Shown: positions 18,424 to 25,939 of the stretch, in pieces | How positions within the stretch are numbered: position 1 is the stretch's first letter | Layout: each line of letters begins with the position of its first letter | Program-made: the position numbers and the translations under genes | Assembly: GCF_014947265.1 (NCBI RefSeq) | Contig: NZ_JADCNK010000002.1 | Span: forward strand, 248,001-312,000 | Source: Pedobacter sp014947265 | Lineage (GTDB): Bacteria; Bacteroidota; Bacteroidia; Sphingobacteriales; Sphingobacteriaceae | Direction: 5' to 3' | Length of the DNA: 64,000 bases | Notes under the pieces: generated by a model | Database searches by the model: none | Told to the model about the DNA's origin: nothing | Seen by the model: only the letters and a program-made list of their open reading frames with translations

Positions 18424-19228
18424 CTTAAATCGGATATTGGATGGAAGCTCAAGGCTAACATGCGAAAATATGGTTAAAAATCATTAAAAAAAAGTTAACA
18501 TAGAAGCGGAGCACTTTTAAAATAGTTGTCTTTAAGATTTGAAAGTGGCGGAGAAATAACCGTTTATCTTTTTAATCTGTTAAGTTCTACATCAAAAAAA
18601 CATCTTTAGGTCGTTTGATTTCTTGACTTTAATCAATTTTAAAATATTATTGGTGGAATAGATATTGATTCATCATTGTCCTGGTGTTCAGAAATTTGGT
18701 GTCAGGATCTATTGAAATTTAGTTTTTAAATACATTTATTGGAAGAGAATACATCGGGGCTAACCCCGGATTACTCAGAAAAGGGCGGGTATACTCCATT
18801 GATCCCGTTGTGTTTTCAATCCTTGCCTGCACAACAAAAGCATTCCTCAAGTGGGGTAATCTATCTTTATAATGATAAAAAATATCCAATTTACACTGTC
18901 CAATCTTGTTGATGTAGTGGCCTGGTTTATCCAATTTATAGAGGTAAAAAGTTGTTGAATAATATTTTGTTATTGATAAAAATCAAGGTTCTTTTTAGCC
19001 TGAAATTAATCTTTTAAAGCCATTTTATCGCTCTATGTAGAATAGGGCTATCTTTTTTAATTTTTCAGTTTTTTTAAAAGGAATACAATTGTCATATCAA
19101 TCTGTTTAGTGCTGTTATTCATTTTGTTCAATACTCGATTAAGCTTATTTTTGTCGTTTTAATAATACGAATTGTTTGTTTTATGAAAAACATTTACACC
19201 CTTATTTTTTTAGTTAATCCCTTATAAG
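18424..19228. other. Gene-poor, AT-rich border region upstream of the polysaccharide operon
   Basis: This 805-bp stretch separates the divergently read wza operon and the plus-strand genes, so it should hold both promoters. I found no exact TAnnTTTG -7 element on the minus strand; the nearest match is TATTTTCG at 18463-18470, without a well-placed -33 TTG. The only coding-like stretch is the possible remnant at 18719-18934. A 14-codon plus-strand ORF (19183-19227) begins MKNIYTLIFLV and stops just before the TTG of the next gene. Confidence 0.6.
18719..18934 (-). pseudogene. Possible remnant of an unknown coding sequence
   Basis: An open frame of 71 codons from TTG ends with TAA at 18719 and stays open about 17 codons further upstream without an ATG. 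The translation (for example RNAFVVQARIENTTGS and YTRPFLSNPGLAPMYS) has a protein-like composition and the DNA is less AT-rich than its surroundings. I recognise no family and no start signal. It could be the 3' end of a decayed gene or a chance frame. Confidence 0.25.
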
Positions 19229-19735
19229 TTGAAACATAATTTTTACATCCCGTTCTTACTTTTTTTAATCATTTCATTAAAAACTTTTGCATCAGATCCA
19301 GGTCGCAACTATGGTTGTGTAATTCAAGGCTCACCAGCCAGATTGTATTTCTCTTATAGTAAAGATGGTAATCCGTATAATTGGGGACCAAACAATAAAA
19401 CCAGTGATGGGTTGTATCATATTTATAATAACAATTCCAGTAATTATGAAATATACAATGATACCGAGGCTAATGGATATCATTGTGGCGTTATTAATAG
19501 CAAATTTGGTGAATATAATCAGGTTGGAGAAGTTTGTTTTGTTTCCAGTGGTGGAAGTTATCTACAAGGTGACTTAGCAACTTACAGTGTGAACAATTCT
19601 GCATATTGCGGCACCAATTCATTGCCTATCGATAATTATGCTGTTATCCTATTGCTATTAATGGGGGTTGGGGGCTTCTTTTACATCAGGGAGTATGGAG
19701 TTGGTTTTTTTGATCTTACTTCTGAAGTAAAGTAA
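19229..19735 (+). CDS. Small exported protein with C-terminal PID-type anchor
   Basis: The 168-residue protein has a signal peptide (KHNFYIPFLLFLIISLKTFA, cleavage probably before S22), a polar middle rich in Asn, Tyr and Gly with several cysteines, and a C-terminal LPIDNYAVILLLLMGVGGFFYIRE segment. That tail resembles the PID-CTERM type of Bacteroidota sorting signal: a short PID motif, a hydrophobic helix, then charged residues. The start is a TTG; a TAG at 19211 closes the frame just upstream and no ATG is available. The next gene encodes a protein of the same layout. Function is unknown; a surface protein tied to the polysaccharide is a guess. Confidence 0.6.
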   Translation: MKHNFYIPFLLFLIISLKTFASDPGRNYGCVIQGSPARLYFSYSKDGNPYNWGPNNKTSDGLYHIYNNNSSNYEIYNDTEANGYHCGVINSKFGEYNQVGEVCFVSSGGSYLQGDLATYSVNNSAYCGTNSLPIDNYAVILLLLMGVGGFFYIREYGVGFFDLTSEVK

Positions 19736-19797
19736 TACGTTAAAGCATTATTGGGTAGCTGCAATATTAAATTATCTTAGAAATTAAAATATTTATA

Positions 19798-19826
19798 ATG
19801 TAGTAAAGCACAGTGCTTTACTACAT
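19798..19826. repeat. 29-bp near-perfect palindrome
   Basis: Two 14-base arms (ATGTAGTAAAGCAC and its exact reverse complement) flank a single central base. It lies 62 bp after one small exported-protein gene and 97 bp before the next. There is no run of T on either side, so it is not a standard intrinsic terminator. It may be an operator or a recombination or regulatory site. Confidence 0.8.
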
Positions 19827-19923
19827 CTCCTTAGCGATAATAGCCTTCGGGTTATTGAACAAAACGAACGGCGTTTTTAGTTTAGAACCATAGTAACTTC
19901 GTGTATCACCATTAAAATGATGC

Positions 19924-20331
19924 ATGAGAGGCTTTTGTTTTTTCGTAATATTTTTCGTAATTTCTTTTGATATTTATGCCCAGGGTTCAGCAACAGGTTG
20001 CTTAGTGCCTTATTATAACAGGGTTTATACTTCTAATTCGCTTGAAGTATTAGGCTCTTCTCAATTATATAATAATTCTCCTTCAACACCTTTATCTGCT
20101 AACTATTGTAGTTGGACTCCAAGCAGTACAGGATCTTCTTGTGTTATTTGCGACGGAACTTTAGGCGTGGATGCATTAGGTGTCAAGATATGTTTGTTAG
20201 GTTCATTCAGGTATGGTTCACAAGGTACATTTACAATGGTACAATGCGATCTGGACAGCCACTTCTGGATTGTAAGCGCAATGGCAGGCCTATTTGGTAT
20301 GGTATTCATCAAAAGAAGAAATAGACTATAA
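19924..20331 (+). CDS. Small exported protein with C-terminal membrane anchor
   Basis: The product has 135 residues: a signal peptide (RGFCFFVIFFVISFDIYAQ, cleavage likely at AQ/G), a short Ser-, Tyr- and Cys-rich mature part (GCLVPYYNRVY, SSCVICDGTLG), and a C-terminal CDLDSHFWIVSAMAGLFGMVFIKRR. The tail repeats the plan of the gene before it: an acidic LD motif, a hydrophobic helix and a basic end. Both mature proteins begin with a GC pair followed by a similar RLY or RVY word, so they are probably distant paralogues. A candidate -7 element (TAACTTCG, one mismatch) lies at 19894. Function unknown. Confidence 0.6.
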   Translation: MRGFCFFVIFFVISFDIYAQGSATGCLVPYYNRVYTSNSLEVLGSSQLYNNSPSTPLSANYCSWTPSSTGSSCVICDGTLGVDALGVKICLLGSFRYGSQGTFTMVQCDLDSHFWIVSAMAGLFGMVFIKRRNRL

Positions 20332-20441
20332 ATCATCTTTGCTCCGGGTAGATAGGAAACCATTCGGCAGATGTAAAGCTATTTTTTATCTTTACTCAGT
20401 TTTTACTTTTAAGAAAGCCGAAGAATCCTGATTTGGTCACA

Positions 20442-21182
20442 ATGAAAATATCGCTCATCACAGTTGTTTATAATGGAGAAACCTTTTTGCAGGAGTGTTT
20501 TAATTCAGTAATGGCACAAACCTATTCTGATATAGAATATATAGTGATTGATGGCGGATCGACAGACAGTACACTGGATATTATTCAGGAAAACCATTCT
20601 GCCATTGACTATTTTATTTCAGAAAAAGATAATGGCTTATATGATGCAATCAATAAAGGGATTCAGCGCGCAACCGGAGAGGTAATCGGGATTTTAAATG
20701 CCGATGACCTGTTTGCCAGTCCTGATGTACTGGCATCAGTAGCCAAAACCTTTACCAGCCTGCCGAAAATAGATGGACTTTATGGTGACCTTAATTACAT
20801 CCATTCTGTAACGCATAAAGTGATCAGGACCTGGAAATCATACCAAAATACATTTGAAGATATTAAAAAAGGATGGATGCCCGCACACCCCACGCTATAT
20901 TTGAAAAGGTCGTTGTTTGAAAAAAATGGATATTATGCTTTGAATTTAGGCACTGCTGCCGATTACGAATTAATATTACGTTACTTTTATACTCATAAAA
21001 TTGAGGCAGCTTATTTGCCAGTTTTAATGGTTAATATGCGCACAGGTGGCGTAAGCAATCAATCTTTAATGAGCAGGATCTCTGCCTTTGCGAATGATTA
21101 TAAAGCCCTGAAAAGAAATCGCGTACCATATCCGCATTTTGTAGTGATCAGGAAAAAACTGAGTAAACTCAATCAATTTTAA
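20442..21182 (+). CDS. Glycosyltransferase family 2
   Basis: Starting at the ATG at 20442 the protein has 246 residues and opens directly on strand 1, MKISLITVVYNGETFLQECF. An in-frame TTG three codons upstream is less likely. The GT-A core is clear: EYIVIDGGSTDSTLDII, EKDNGLYDAINKGIQRATGEVIGILNADD with the DXD-type motif, then HPTLYLKRSLFEKNGYY. This arrangement is seen in the GT2 subgroup that adds a residue early in polysaccharide assembly (WcaA-like). It faces away from the main operon and stands 126 bp before the WecA-like gene, so it could add the second sugar. Confidence 0.88.
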   Translation: MKISLITVVYNGETFLQECFNSVMAQTYSDIEYIVIDGGSTDSTLDIIQENHSAIDYFISEKDNGLYDAINKGIQRATGEVIGILNADDLFASPDVLASVAKTFTSLPKIDGLYGDLNYIHSVTHKVIRTWKSYQNTFEDIKKGWMPAHPTLYLKRSLFEKNGYYALNLGTAADYELILRYFYTHKIEAAYLPVLMVNMRTGGVSNQSLMSRISAFANDYKALKRNRVPYPHFVVIRKKLSKLNQF

Positions 21183-21308
21183 TCTTTTATATAGCTGGAT
21201 TGTAAACGTTGAATAGTTATTCTAAAACTTAATTTATTTCATAAAAATCAATATAAATGACGAGAGAACTTAATCGTAATAAATCCTACATCTCATTTGA
21301 TTTATATC

Positions 21309-22460
21309 ATGTTAAACAATTGTAAAAGCCAGTTTTTTAAGCGTACATTGCTTATATTTGTATTACCAAGTTATCCCGCTTTGTTTGAAGATATACTGAA
21401 TAGCAACACAAATTATTTCTACATAGCCATATTTATTCTGGCCTTTTCCATCGTAATCATTAGTATTCCGAGTGTGATTTATACCTCTTTAAAGTATGGC
21501 CTTTTTGATAAGAACGACCTTTACCGTAAAAATCATAAACGTAATATTTCACGTTTAGGTGGCTTGGCTATTATAGGGAGCTTTACAGTGAGTATTTTGC
21601 TTTTTTCTGCCATTATTAATTTTAAAGAGGCCAATTTTTTAATTGCATCGTGTATTGTGCTATCGGCACTGGGCTTAAAAGACGATGTTCATGGCACCAA
21701 TACCAGTACAAAATTTATTTTGCAGATTGTGGTCGCCTTTATCCTTGTGTTTTTTGGAGCTTTACGTCTAACAAGTTTGTACGGTGTGCTGGGGATAGGC
21801 GATATGGCACCTCTATGGGGAAGCCTTTTTTCCATCGCGCTCATTATTTTCCTGAACAATGCATTCAACTTAATAGATGGCATAGATGGACTGGCAGGTG
21901 GAATAGGCATTTTAACAAGCGTGGTTTTTGGTATTTTGTTTTCTTCAATGGAACAGGTACCTTATGCATTTATCGCCTTTGCGTTGGCGGGTGCCATAGC
22001 AGGCTTTTTAAAGTACAACTGGTTTCCTGCAAAAATATTTATGGGCGATACAGGGGCCTTGATTATTGGACTCATTTCTGCAGCATTGGCCATTAAGTTT
22101 ATCGAACTAAATAAGTTTACAGGGGATAATAAACCGGCTTTTTATTCAGCCCCGGCAATAGCTGTTGCCATCCTGATTGTGCCAATATTTGATTCTTTAA
22201 GGGTATTTACAGTACGGATATTAAAAGGTCATTCTCCCTTTAAGGGCGATCGTAACCACATCCACCACCGTTTGGAAAATATGGGGATAAGAACAAACTG
22301 GATTGTAATTTCTGCACTTGGCCTTAACATATTTGTACTTGCTGCTACCCTTGTACTGCAGAACCTTGGAAATTTTGTTTTAATCCTGATCATTATTGGT
22401 ATCTGTATTGTATTTAATAGTATGCTAACATTAAGTCTCTTCCTTAAGAAGAATAAATAA
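21309..22460 (+). CDS. Undecaprenyl-phosphate N-acetylhexosamine-1-phosphate transferase (WecA/TagO-like)
   Basis: This polytopic enzyme of 383 residues links a sugar-1-phosphate to undecaprenyl phosphate, the first step of lipid-linked glycan assembly. Diagnostic motifs are LGLKDDVHGTNTSTKF (the DD pair), FNLIDGIDGLAGG, FMGDTGALIIG and DRNHIHHRLENMG, the HIHH motif separating WecA-type enzymes from MraY. About ten hydrophobic spans are visible. I chose the ATG at 21309 over an in-frame TTG four codons earlier. No priming enzyme occurs inside the minus-strand operon, so this gene is the best candidate initiator for that polysaccharide. Confidence 0.9.
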   Translation: MLNNCKSQFFKRTLLIFVLPSYPALFEDILNSNTNYFYIAIFILAFSIVIISIPSVIYTSLKYGLFDKNDLYRKNHKRNISRLGGLAIIGSFTVSILLFSAIINFKEANFLIASCIVLSALGLKDDVHGTNTSTKFILQIVVAFILVFFGALRLTSLYGVLGIGDMAPLWGSLFSIALIIFLNNAFNLIDGIDGLAGGIGILTSVVFGILFSSMEQVPYAFIAFALAGAIAGFLKYNWFPAKIFMGDTGALIIGLISAALAIKFIELNKFTGDNKPAFYSAPAIAVAILIVPIFDSLRVFTVRILKGHSPFKGDRNHIHHRLENMGIRTNWIVISALGLNIFVLAATLVLQNLGNFVLILIIIGICIVFNSMLTLSLFLKKNK

Positions 22461-22555
22461 ATGCTATTTTAACCATTTTGAATTCTTAATTTTTGCCTCT
22501 CAATAGGTAATTTAAACAGCTATACTGCATTTTCACCATCTTATATAATCAGGTC

Positions 22556-22584
22556 TTTGCTTTGATAAATAAACACTAATTTTG
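22556..22584 (+). promoter_or_regulatory. Bacteroidota-type promoter of gap
   Basis: A -7 element TAATTTTG at 22577-22584 fits TAnnTTTG exactly, with TTTG at 22556-22559 as a -33 element 17 bases upstream, slightly short of the usual 19-21. Transcription would begin around 22590, so the earlier TTG in the gap frame at 22582 would not be transcribed and the ATG at 22603 is the start. Confidence 0.6.
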
Positions 22585-22602
22585 CGCTCTAATTTTTATA
22601 TC

Positions 22603-23598
22603 ATGAGGCTGGCAATAAATGGTTTTGGTAGAATAGGAAGAACATTTTTACGCCTGGCACTGGCTGAAGGCTTTGAAGTGGTGGCCATTAACGATCTTGC
22701 AGATGCAAAAACAATGGCGCATTTGTTTAAGTATGATAGTGTTCATGGTGTTTTTGCAGGCAACGTTTCGGCAAAGCCTGATGCACTTGTAATTGATAAC
22801 CTTTTGATTCCGGTTTTTACCATTGCATCAGCTGATAAGCTGCCATGGTCTGCATTGCGCGTTGATCTGGTTATTGATTGTACAGGCAGAAACCTCACTA
22901 AATCATCAGCCGAAAAACATATTGCATCAGGTGCAAAACAAGTATTAATTTCCGCTCCGGCAGCCGATGATATTCCAATGGTGGTATTGGGGGTAAACGA
23001 TGATCATATTGATTTAACAAGTACTGTACTATCAAATGCGAGTTGTACAACCAATAATATTGCTCCCATGATTAAAATTTTAAACGATAACTGGGGCGTT
23101 GAAGAAGGTTATATTACTACTATCCATTCCATGACGGGCGATCAGAATTTGCATGATGCAAACCATAAGGATCTGCGTAGGGCAAGGGCAGCCTCATCTT
23201 CCATCATCCCAACTACAACTGGTGCAGCAAAAGCCATTACACATATTTTTCCCGAATTGGATGGGCGTTTGGGTGGTGCAGGAATCAGGGTTCCGGTTTT
23301 AAACGGATCTTTAACCGATTTTACCTGTCTGTTAAAAAAGAAAACAACCATCGAAGAAATTAATTCAGCTTTCAAATACGCTGCCGAAAATGAATTGAAA
23401 GGTATTATTGAGTACACTGAAGATCCGATTGTGTCGATCGATATTATTGATAATCCACATTCGTGTATATTCGATTCGCTGTTAACCTCAATTGTTGGCG
23501 ATCTCGTTAAGGTTGTTGGCTGGTACGATAATGAATACGGTTACAGCAGCCGTTTAATCGATGTGGTCAGAAAAATCGATGCCTTATCTACGAAATAA
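22603..23598 (+). CDS. gap: Glyceraldehyde-3-phosphate dehydrogenase, type I
   Basis: The 331-residue enzyme oxidises glyceraldehyde 3-phosphate to 1,3-bisphosphoglycerate in glycolysis. It starts MRLAINGFGRIGRTFLRLAL (NAD-binding Rossmann loop), has the nucleophile Cys148 in SNASCTTNNIAPM, then HSMTGDQNLHD, and ends with VVGWYDNEYGYSSRL, all family hallmarks. The length is normal. The start is supported by the promoter just upstream. The stop overlaps the end of the convergent DoxX-like gene by 11 bp and no terminator hairpin lies between them. pgk follows about 1 kb away, so the two glycolytic genes are close but not one operon. Confidence 0.95.
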   Translation: MRLAINGFGRIGRTFLRLALAEGFEVVAINDLADAKTMAHLFKYDSVHGVFAGNVSAKPDALVIDNLLIPVFTIASADKLPWSALRVDLVIDCTGRNLTKSSAEKHIASGAKQVLISAPAADDIPMVVLGVNDDHIDLTSTVLSNASCTTNNIAPMIKILNDNWGVEEGYITTIHSMTGDQNLHDANHKDLRRARAASSSIIPTTTGAAKAITHIFPELDGRLGGAGIRVPVLNGSLTDFTCLLKKKTTIEEINSAFKYAAENELKGIIEYTEDPIVSIDIIDNPHSCIFDSLLTSIVGDLVKVVGWYDNEYGYSSRLIDVVRKIDALSTK

Positions 23599-23989
23599 GC
23601 TTTCGTTTCTGCGTTGATTTTAATGCCCAATAAACCAATACAGGTTGAAAAAACAGACGTAAAAAACGTTTACTATCCGTATTAAGTCCAAAGGCGCTGC
23701 GTTTATGGGTGTACTGTGAAATATTCCCGGGGAATACGCCAACAAATAATCCTGCGGCAATTTTGCCTATTAAAGCTTCGTGTTTTTTCGGAGCAAGCAC
23801 TAATGCGGTACCCAATGCAATTTCAACAAAACCAGAATAAACAACAGTATCGTCTTTTTTCAAAGGCACCCAATCGGGCACTTGTGCCTGGAAAGGTTTG
23901 CGCGCAAACGTCAAATGACCGATTCCGGCAGTAATTAAACCTGCGCCAAGTAATATTCTGGCTGCTGTCTTGATGTTTTCTTCTTTCAC
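23588..23989 (-). CDS. DoxX-like membrane protein
   Basis: A 133-residue inner-membrane protein with about four hydrophobic spans (ARILLGAGLITAGIGHL; VVYSGFVEIALGTALVLA; LIGKIAAGLFVGVFPG; FLRLFFQPVLVYWAL). The segment TAGIGHLTFARKPFQAQVPDWVP and the placement of FVEIALG match small DoxX/MauE-type proteins. Their function is poorly defined; some are tied to thiol or redox chemistry. It is convergent with gap and overlaps its last 11 bases. No partner gene is visible. Confidence 0.7.
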   Translation of the reverse strand: MKEENIKTAARILLGAGLITAGIGHLTFARKPFQAQVPDWVPLKKDDTVVYSGFVEIALGTALVLAPKKHEALIGKIAAGLFVGVFPGNISQYTHKRSAFGLNTDSKRFLRLFFQPVLVYWALKSTQKRKLIS

Positions 23990-24163
23990 TTTTTCTGCTT
24001 TAAATTCACTATCCTATATCATCAACAAGTAAATGGAAGGTCTGTTTGATAATATGTACATTTTACCCTTGTTTTAAATGATAACCGTTTGATCAGATCG
24101 GTTCTATATCCAAAATGTTAGCACTTTATGGCTATTATTATTATCGGGTTTCAATTGCTTTAT

Positions 24164-24171
24164 TAACTTTG
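24164..24171 (+). promoter_or_regulatory. Candidate -7 element before the GNAT-pgk pair
   Basis: TAACTTTG matches TAnnTTTG exactly and stands 58 bases before the ATG at 24230. No convincing TTG is present 19-21 bases upstream, so only the -7 half is supported. Confidence 0.4.
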
Positions 24172-24229
24172 CAAACGTTTGCGGTACATCCTATAGCAAC
24201 GTCTTTAGGTATAAGCTGATGATAATAAT

Positions 24230-24667
24230 ATGGTCAAATTTATTCTTCCGGAAGAAGTTCTACCTTTAAGAAGCCTGGTTTTACGCAATAGCAAGCCATT
24301 CGAAGCATGTGTTTTTGAAGGTGACCTGGCTTACGATACCTTTCACCTGGGTTTTTTAAAAGATGGTGAAATAAAATCTATTGCCACATTTATGCGTAAC
24401 GATTTTTTCCCGGAAGAAGGGGAGGGTTACCAGCTCCGTGGTATGGCTACACATCCCGATGCCAGCGGGCAAGGTTATGGTGCTGCACTCGTTACTTTTG
24501 CCATCGATTACCTGAAAGAATACAATACCGATTATTTATGGTGCAACGCCCGCTCAACAGCAGCAGCTTTTTATAAAAAAATCGGTTTCACTACTGAGTC
24601 GCCGGAATTTGATATCCCAGGCATCGGTTTCCATTACGAAATGAAATTAAACTTAAATCAAAAATAA
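24230..24667 (+). CDS. GNAT-family N-acetyltransferase
   Basis: The 145-residue product has the GNAT core: LRGMATHPDASGQGYGAALVTFAI (about 69-92) with the Q/R-x-x-G-x-G/A acetyl-CoA loop as GQGYGA, and LWCNARSTAAAFYKKIGFTTE toward the end, the usual strand and helix before the C-terminal strand. It likely acetylates a small amine or a protein N-terminus; the substrate cannot be predicted. It lies five bases before pgk and probably shares its transcript. Confidence 0.82.
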   Translation: MVKFILPEEVLPLRSLVLRNSKPFEACVFEGDLAYDTFHLGFLKDGEIKSIATFMRNDFFPEEGEGYQLRGMATHPDASGQGYGAALVTFAIDYLKEYNTDYLWCNARSTAAAFYKKIGFTTESPEFDIPGIGFHYEMKLNLNQK

Positions 24668-24672
24668 TTAAC

Positions 24673-25866
24673 ATGAACACCATTGACCAGTTTGACTTTA
24701 AAGATAAAAAAGCATTAATCAGGGTAGATTTTAACGTGCCTTTAGATGATGAATTTAAAATTACAGACGATAAAAGAATCAGGGCTGCATTACCAACCAT
24801 CAGCAAAATTTTAAAAGATGGCGGTGCAGTTATTTTAATGTCGCACTTAGGTCGCCCAAAAGACGGCCCTACGGATAAATACTCTTTAAAACACATCTTA
24901 TCTGATTTATCTGCTCTTGTTGGTGTAGAAGTTAAGTTTGCTGACGATTGTATTGGCGAAAGTGCAGTTAAACAGGCTGCTGATTTAAAATCAGGAGAAG
25001 TTTTATTATTAGAAAACCTTCGTTTTTACAAAGAAGAAGAAAAAGGTGATGTAGCCTTTGCAGAGAAATTATCAAAATTAGGCGACGTTTATGTAAATGA
25101 TGCCTTTGGTACTGCTCACCGTGCGCATGCCTCAACTTCAATTATTGCCCAGTTTTTCCCGGATGCAAAATACTTCGGTTATTTAATGGCATCGGAAGTG
25201 GAAAATGCAGAGAAAATTCTGAACCACGCAGAAAGACCTTTTACAGCAATTATGGGCGGCGCTAAAGTATCAGATAAAATTCTTTTGATTGAGAAATTAT
25301 TAGATAAGGTAGATAACCTGATTATTGGTGGCGGTATGGCTTACACTTTTGCCAAAGCACAAGGTGGAGAAATTGGTACCTCCTTATTGGAAGCTGATAA
25401 ACAAGAACTTTCTTTAGAACTGATTGAAAAAGCGAAAGCAAAAGGTGTAAACCTGATTTTACCTGTGGATACGGTAATTGCAGATAAATTTGCAAATGAT
25501 GCTGATAAAAAAGATGTAACCTCGGGGCAAATTCCTGCAGACTGGATGGGATTAGATATCGGCCCGAAATCAGTTGAATTATTCCAGGAAGTAATCAAAA
25601 ACTCTAAAACTTTATTATGGAATGGTCCGATGGGTGTTTTCGAAATGGAAAGCTTTCAGGTAGGCACTAAAGCTGTAGCAGAAGCAGTTGTGGCGGCTAC
25701 TAAAAATAATGGCGCATTCTCATTAATTGGTGGTGGCGATTCGGCTGCAGCGATTGCCAAATTCGGTATGGAAGATGAAGTAAGTTATGTTTCTACCGGT
25801 GGTGGTGCTTTACTAGAATATATGGAAGGTAAAGAATTGCCGGGGGTTAAAGCCATTAATGGATAA
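24673..25866 (+). CDS. pgk: Phosphoglycerate kinase
   Basis: This 397-residue glycolytic enzyme makes ATP from 1,3-bisphosphoglycerate. N-terminal substrate-site motifs are RVDFNVPL and ILMSHLGRPKDGP; LLLENLRFYKEEE and YVNDAFGTAHRAHAST follow. The C-terminal nucleotide domain has IMGGAKVSDKILLIEKL, WNGPMGVFEMESF and LIGGGDSAAAIAKFG. Length and order are normal. The ATG lies just after the GNAT stop, and a strong terminator follows the gene. Confidence 0.96.
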   Translation: MNTIDQFDFKDKKALIRVDFNVPLDDEFKITDDKRIRAALPTISKILKDGGAVILMSHLGRPKDGPTDKYSLKHILSDLSALVGVEVKFADDCIGESAVKQAADLKSGEVLLLENLRFYKEEEKGDVAFAEKLSKLGDVYVNDAFGTAHRAHASTSIIAQFFPDAKYFGYLMASEVENAEKILNHAERPFTAIMGGAKVSDKILLIEKLLDKVDNLIIGGGMAYTFAKAQGGEIGTSLLEADKQELSLELIEKAKAKGVNLILPVDTVIADKFANDADKKDVTSGQIPADWMGLDIGPKSVELFQEVIKNSKTLLWNGPMGVFEMESFQVGTKAVAEAVVAATKNNGAFSLIGGGDSAAAIAKFGMEDEVSYVSTGGGALLEYMEGKELPGVKAING

Positions 25867-25887
25867 ACGATAAATTTTCATATTGAA

Positions 25888-25921
25888 AAGGCCTTGCAGG
25901 ATTAATTCTGCAAGGCCTTTT
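25888..25921 (+). terminator. Rho-independent terminator after pgk
   Basis: A 12-bp perfect stem (AAGGCCTTGCAG and its complement) closes an 8-base loop and runs into TTTT. An A run on the other side makes it usable on the minus strand as well, where it would end the convergent SusC/SusD transcript. Confidence 0.9.
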
Positions 25922-25939
25922 GTTAATTATTACAAAAGT

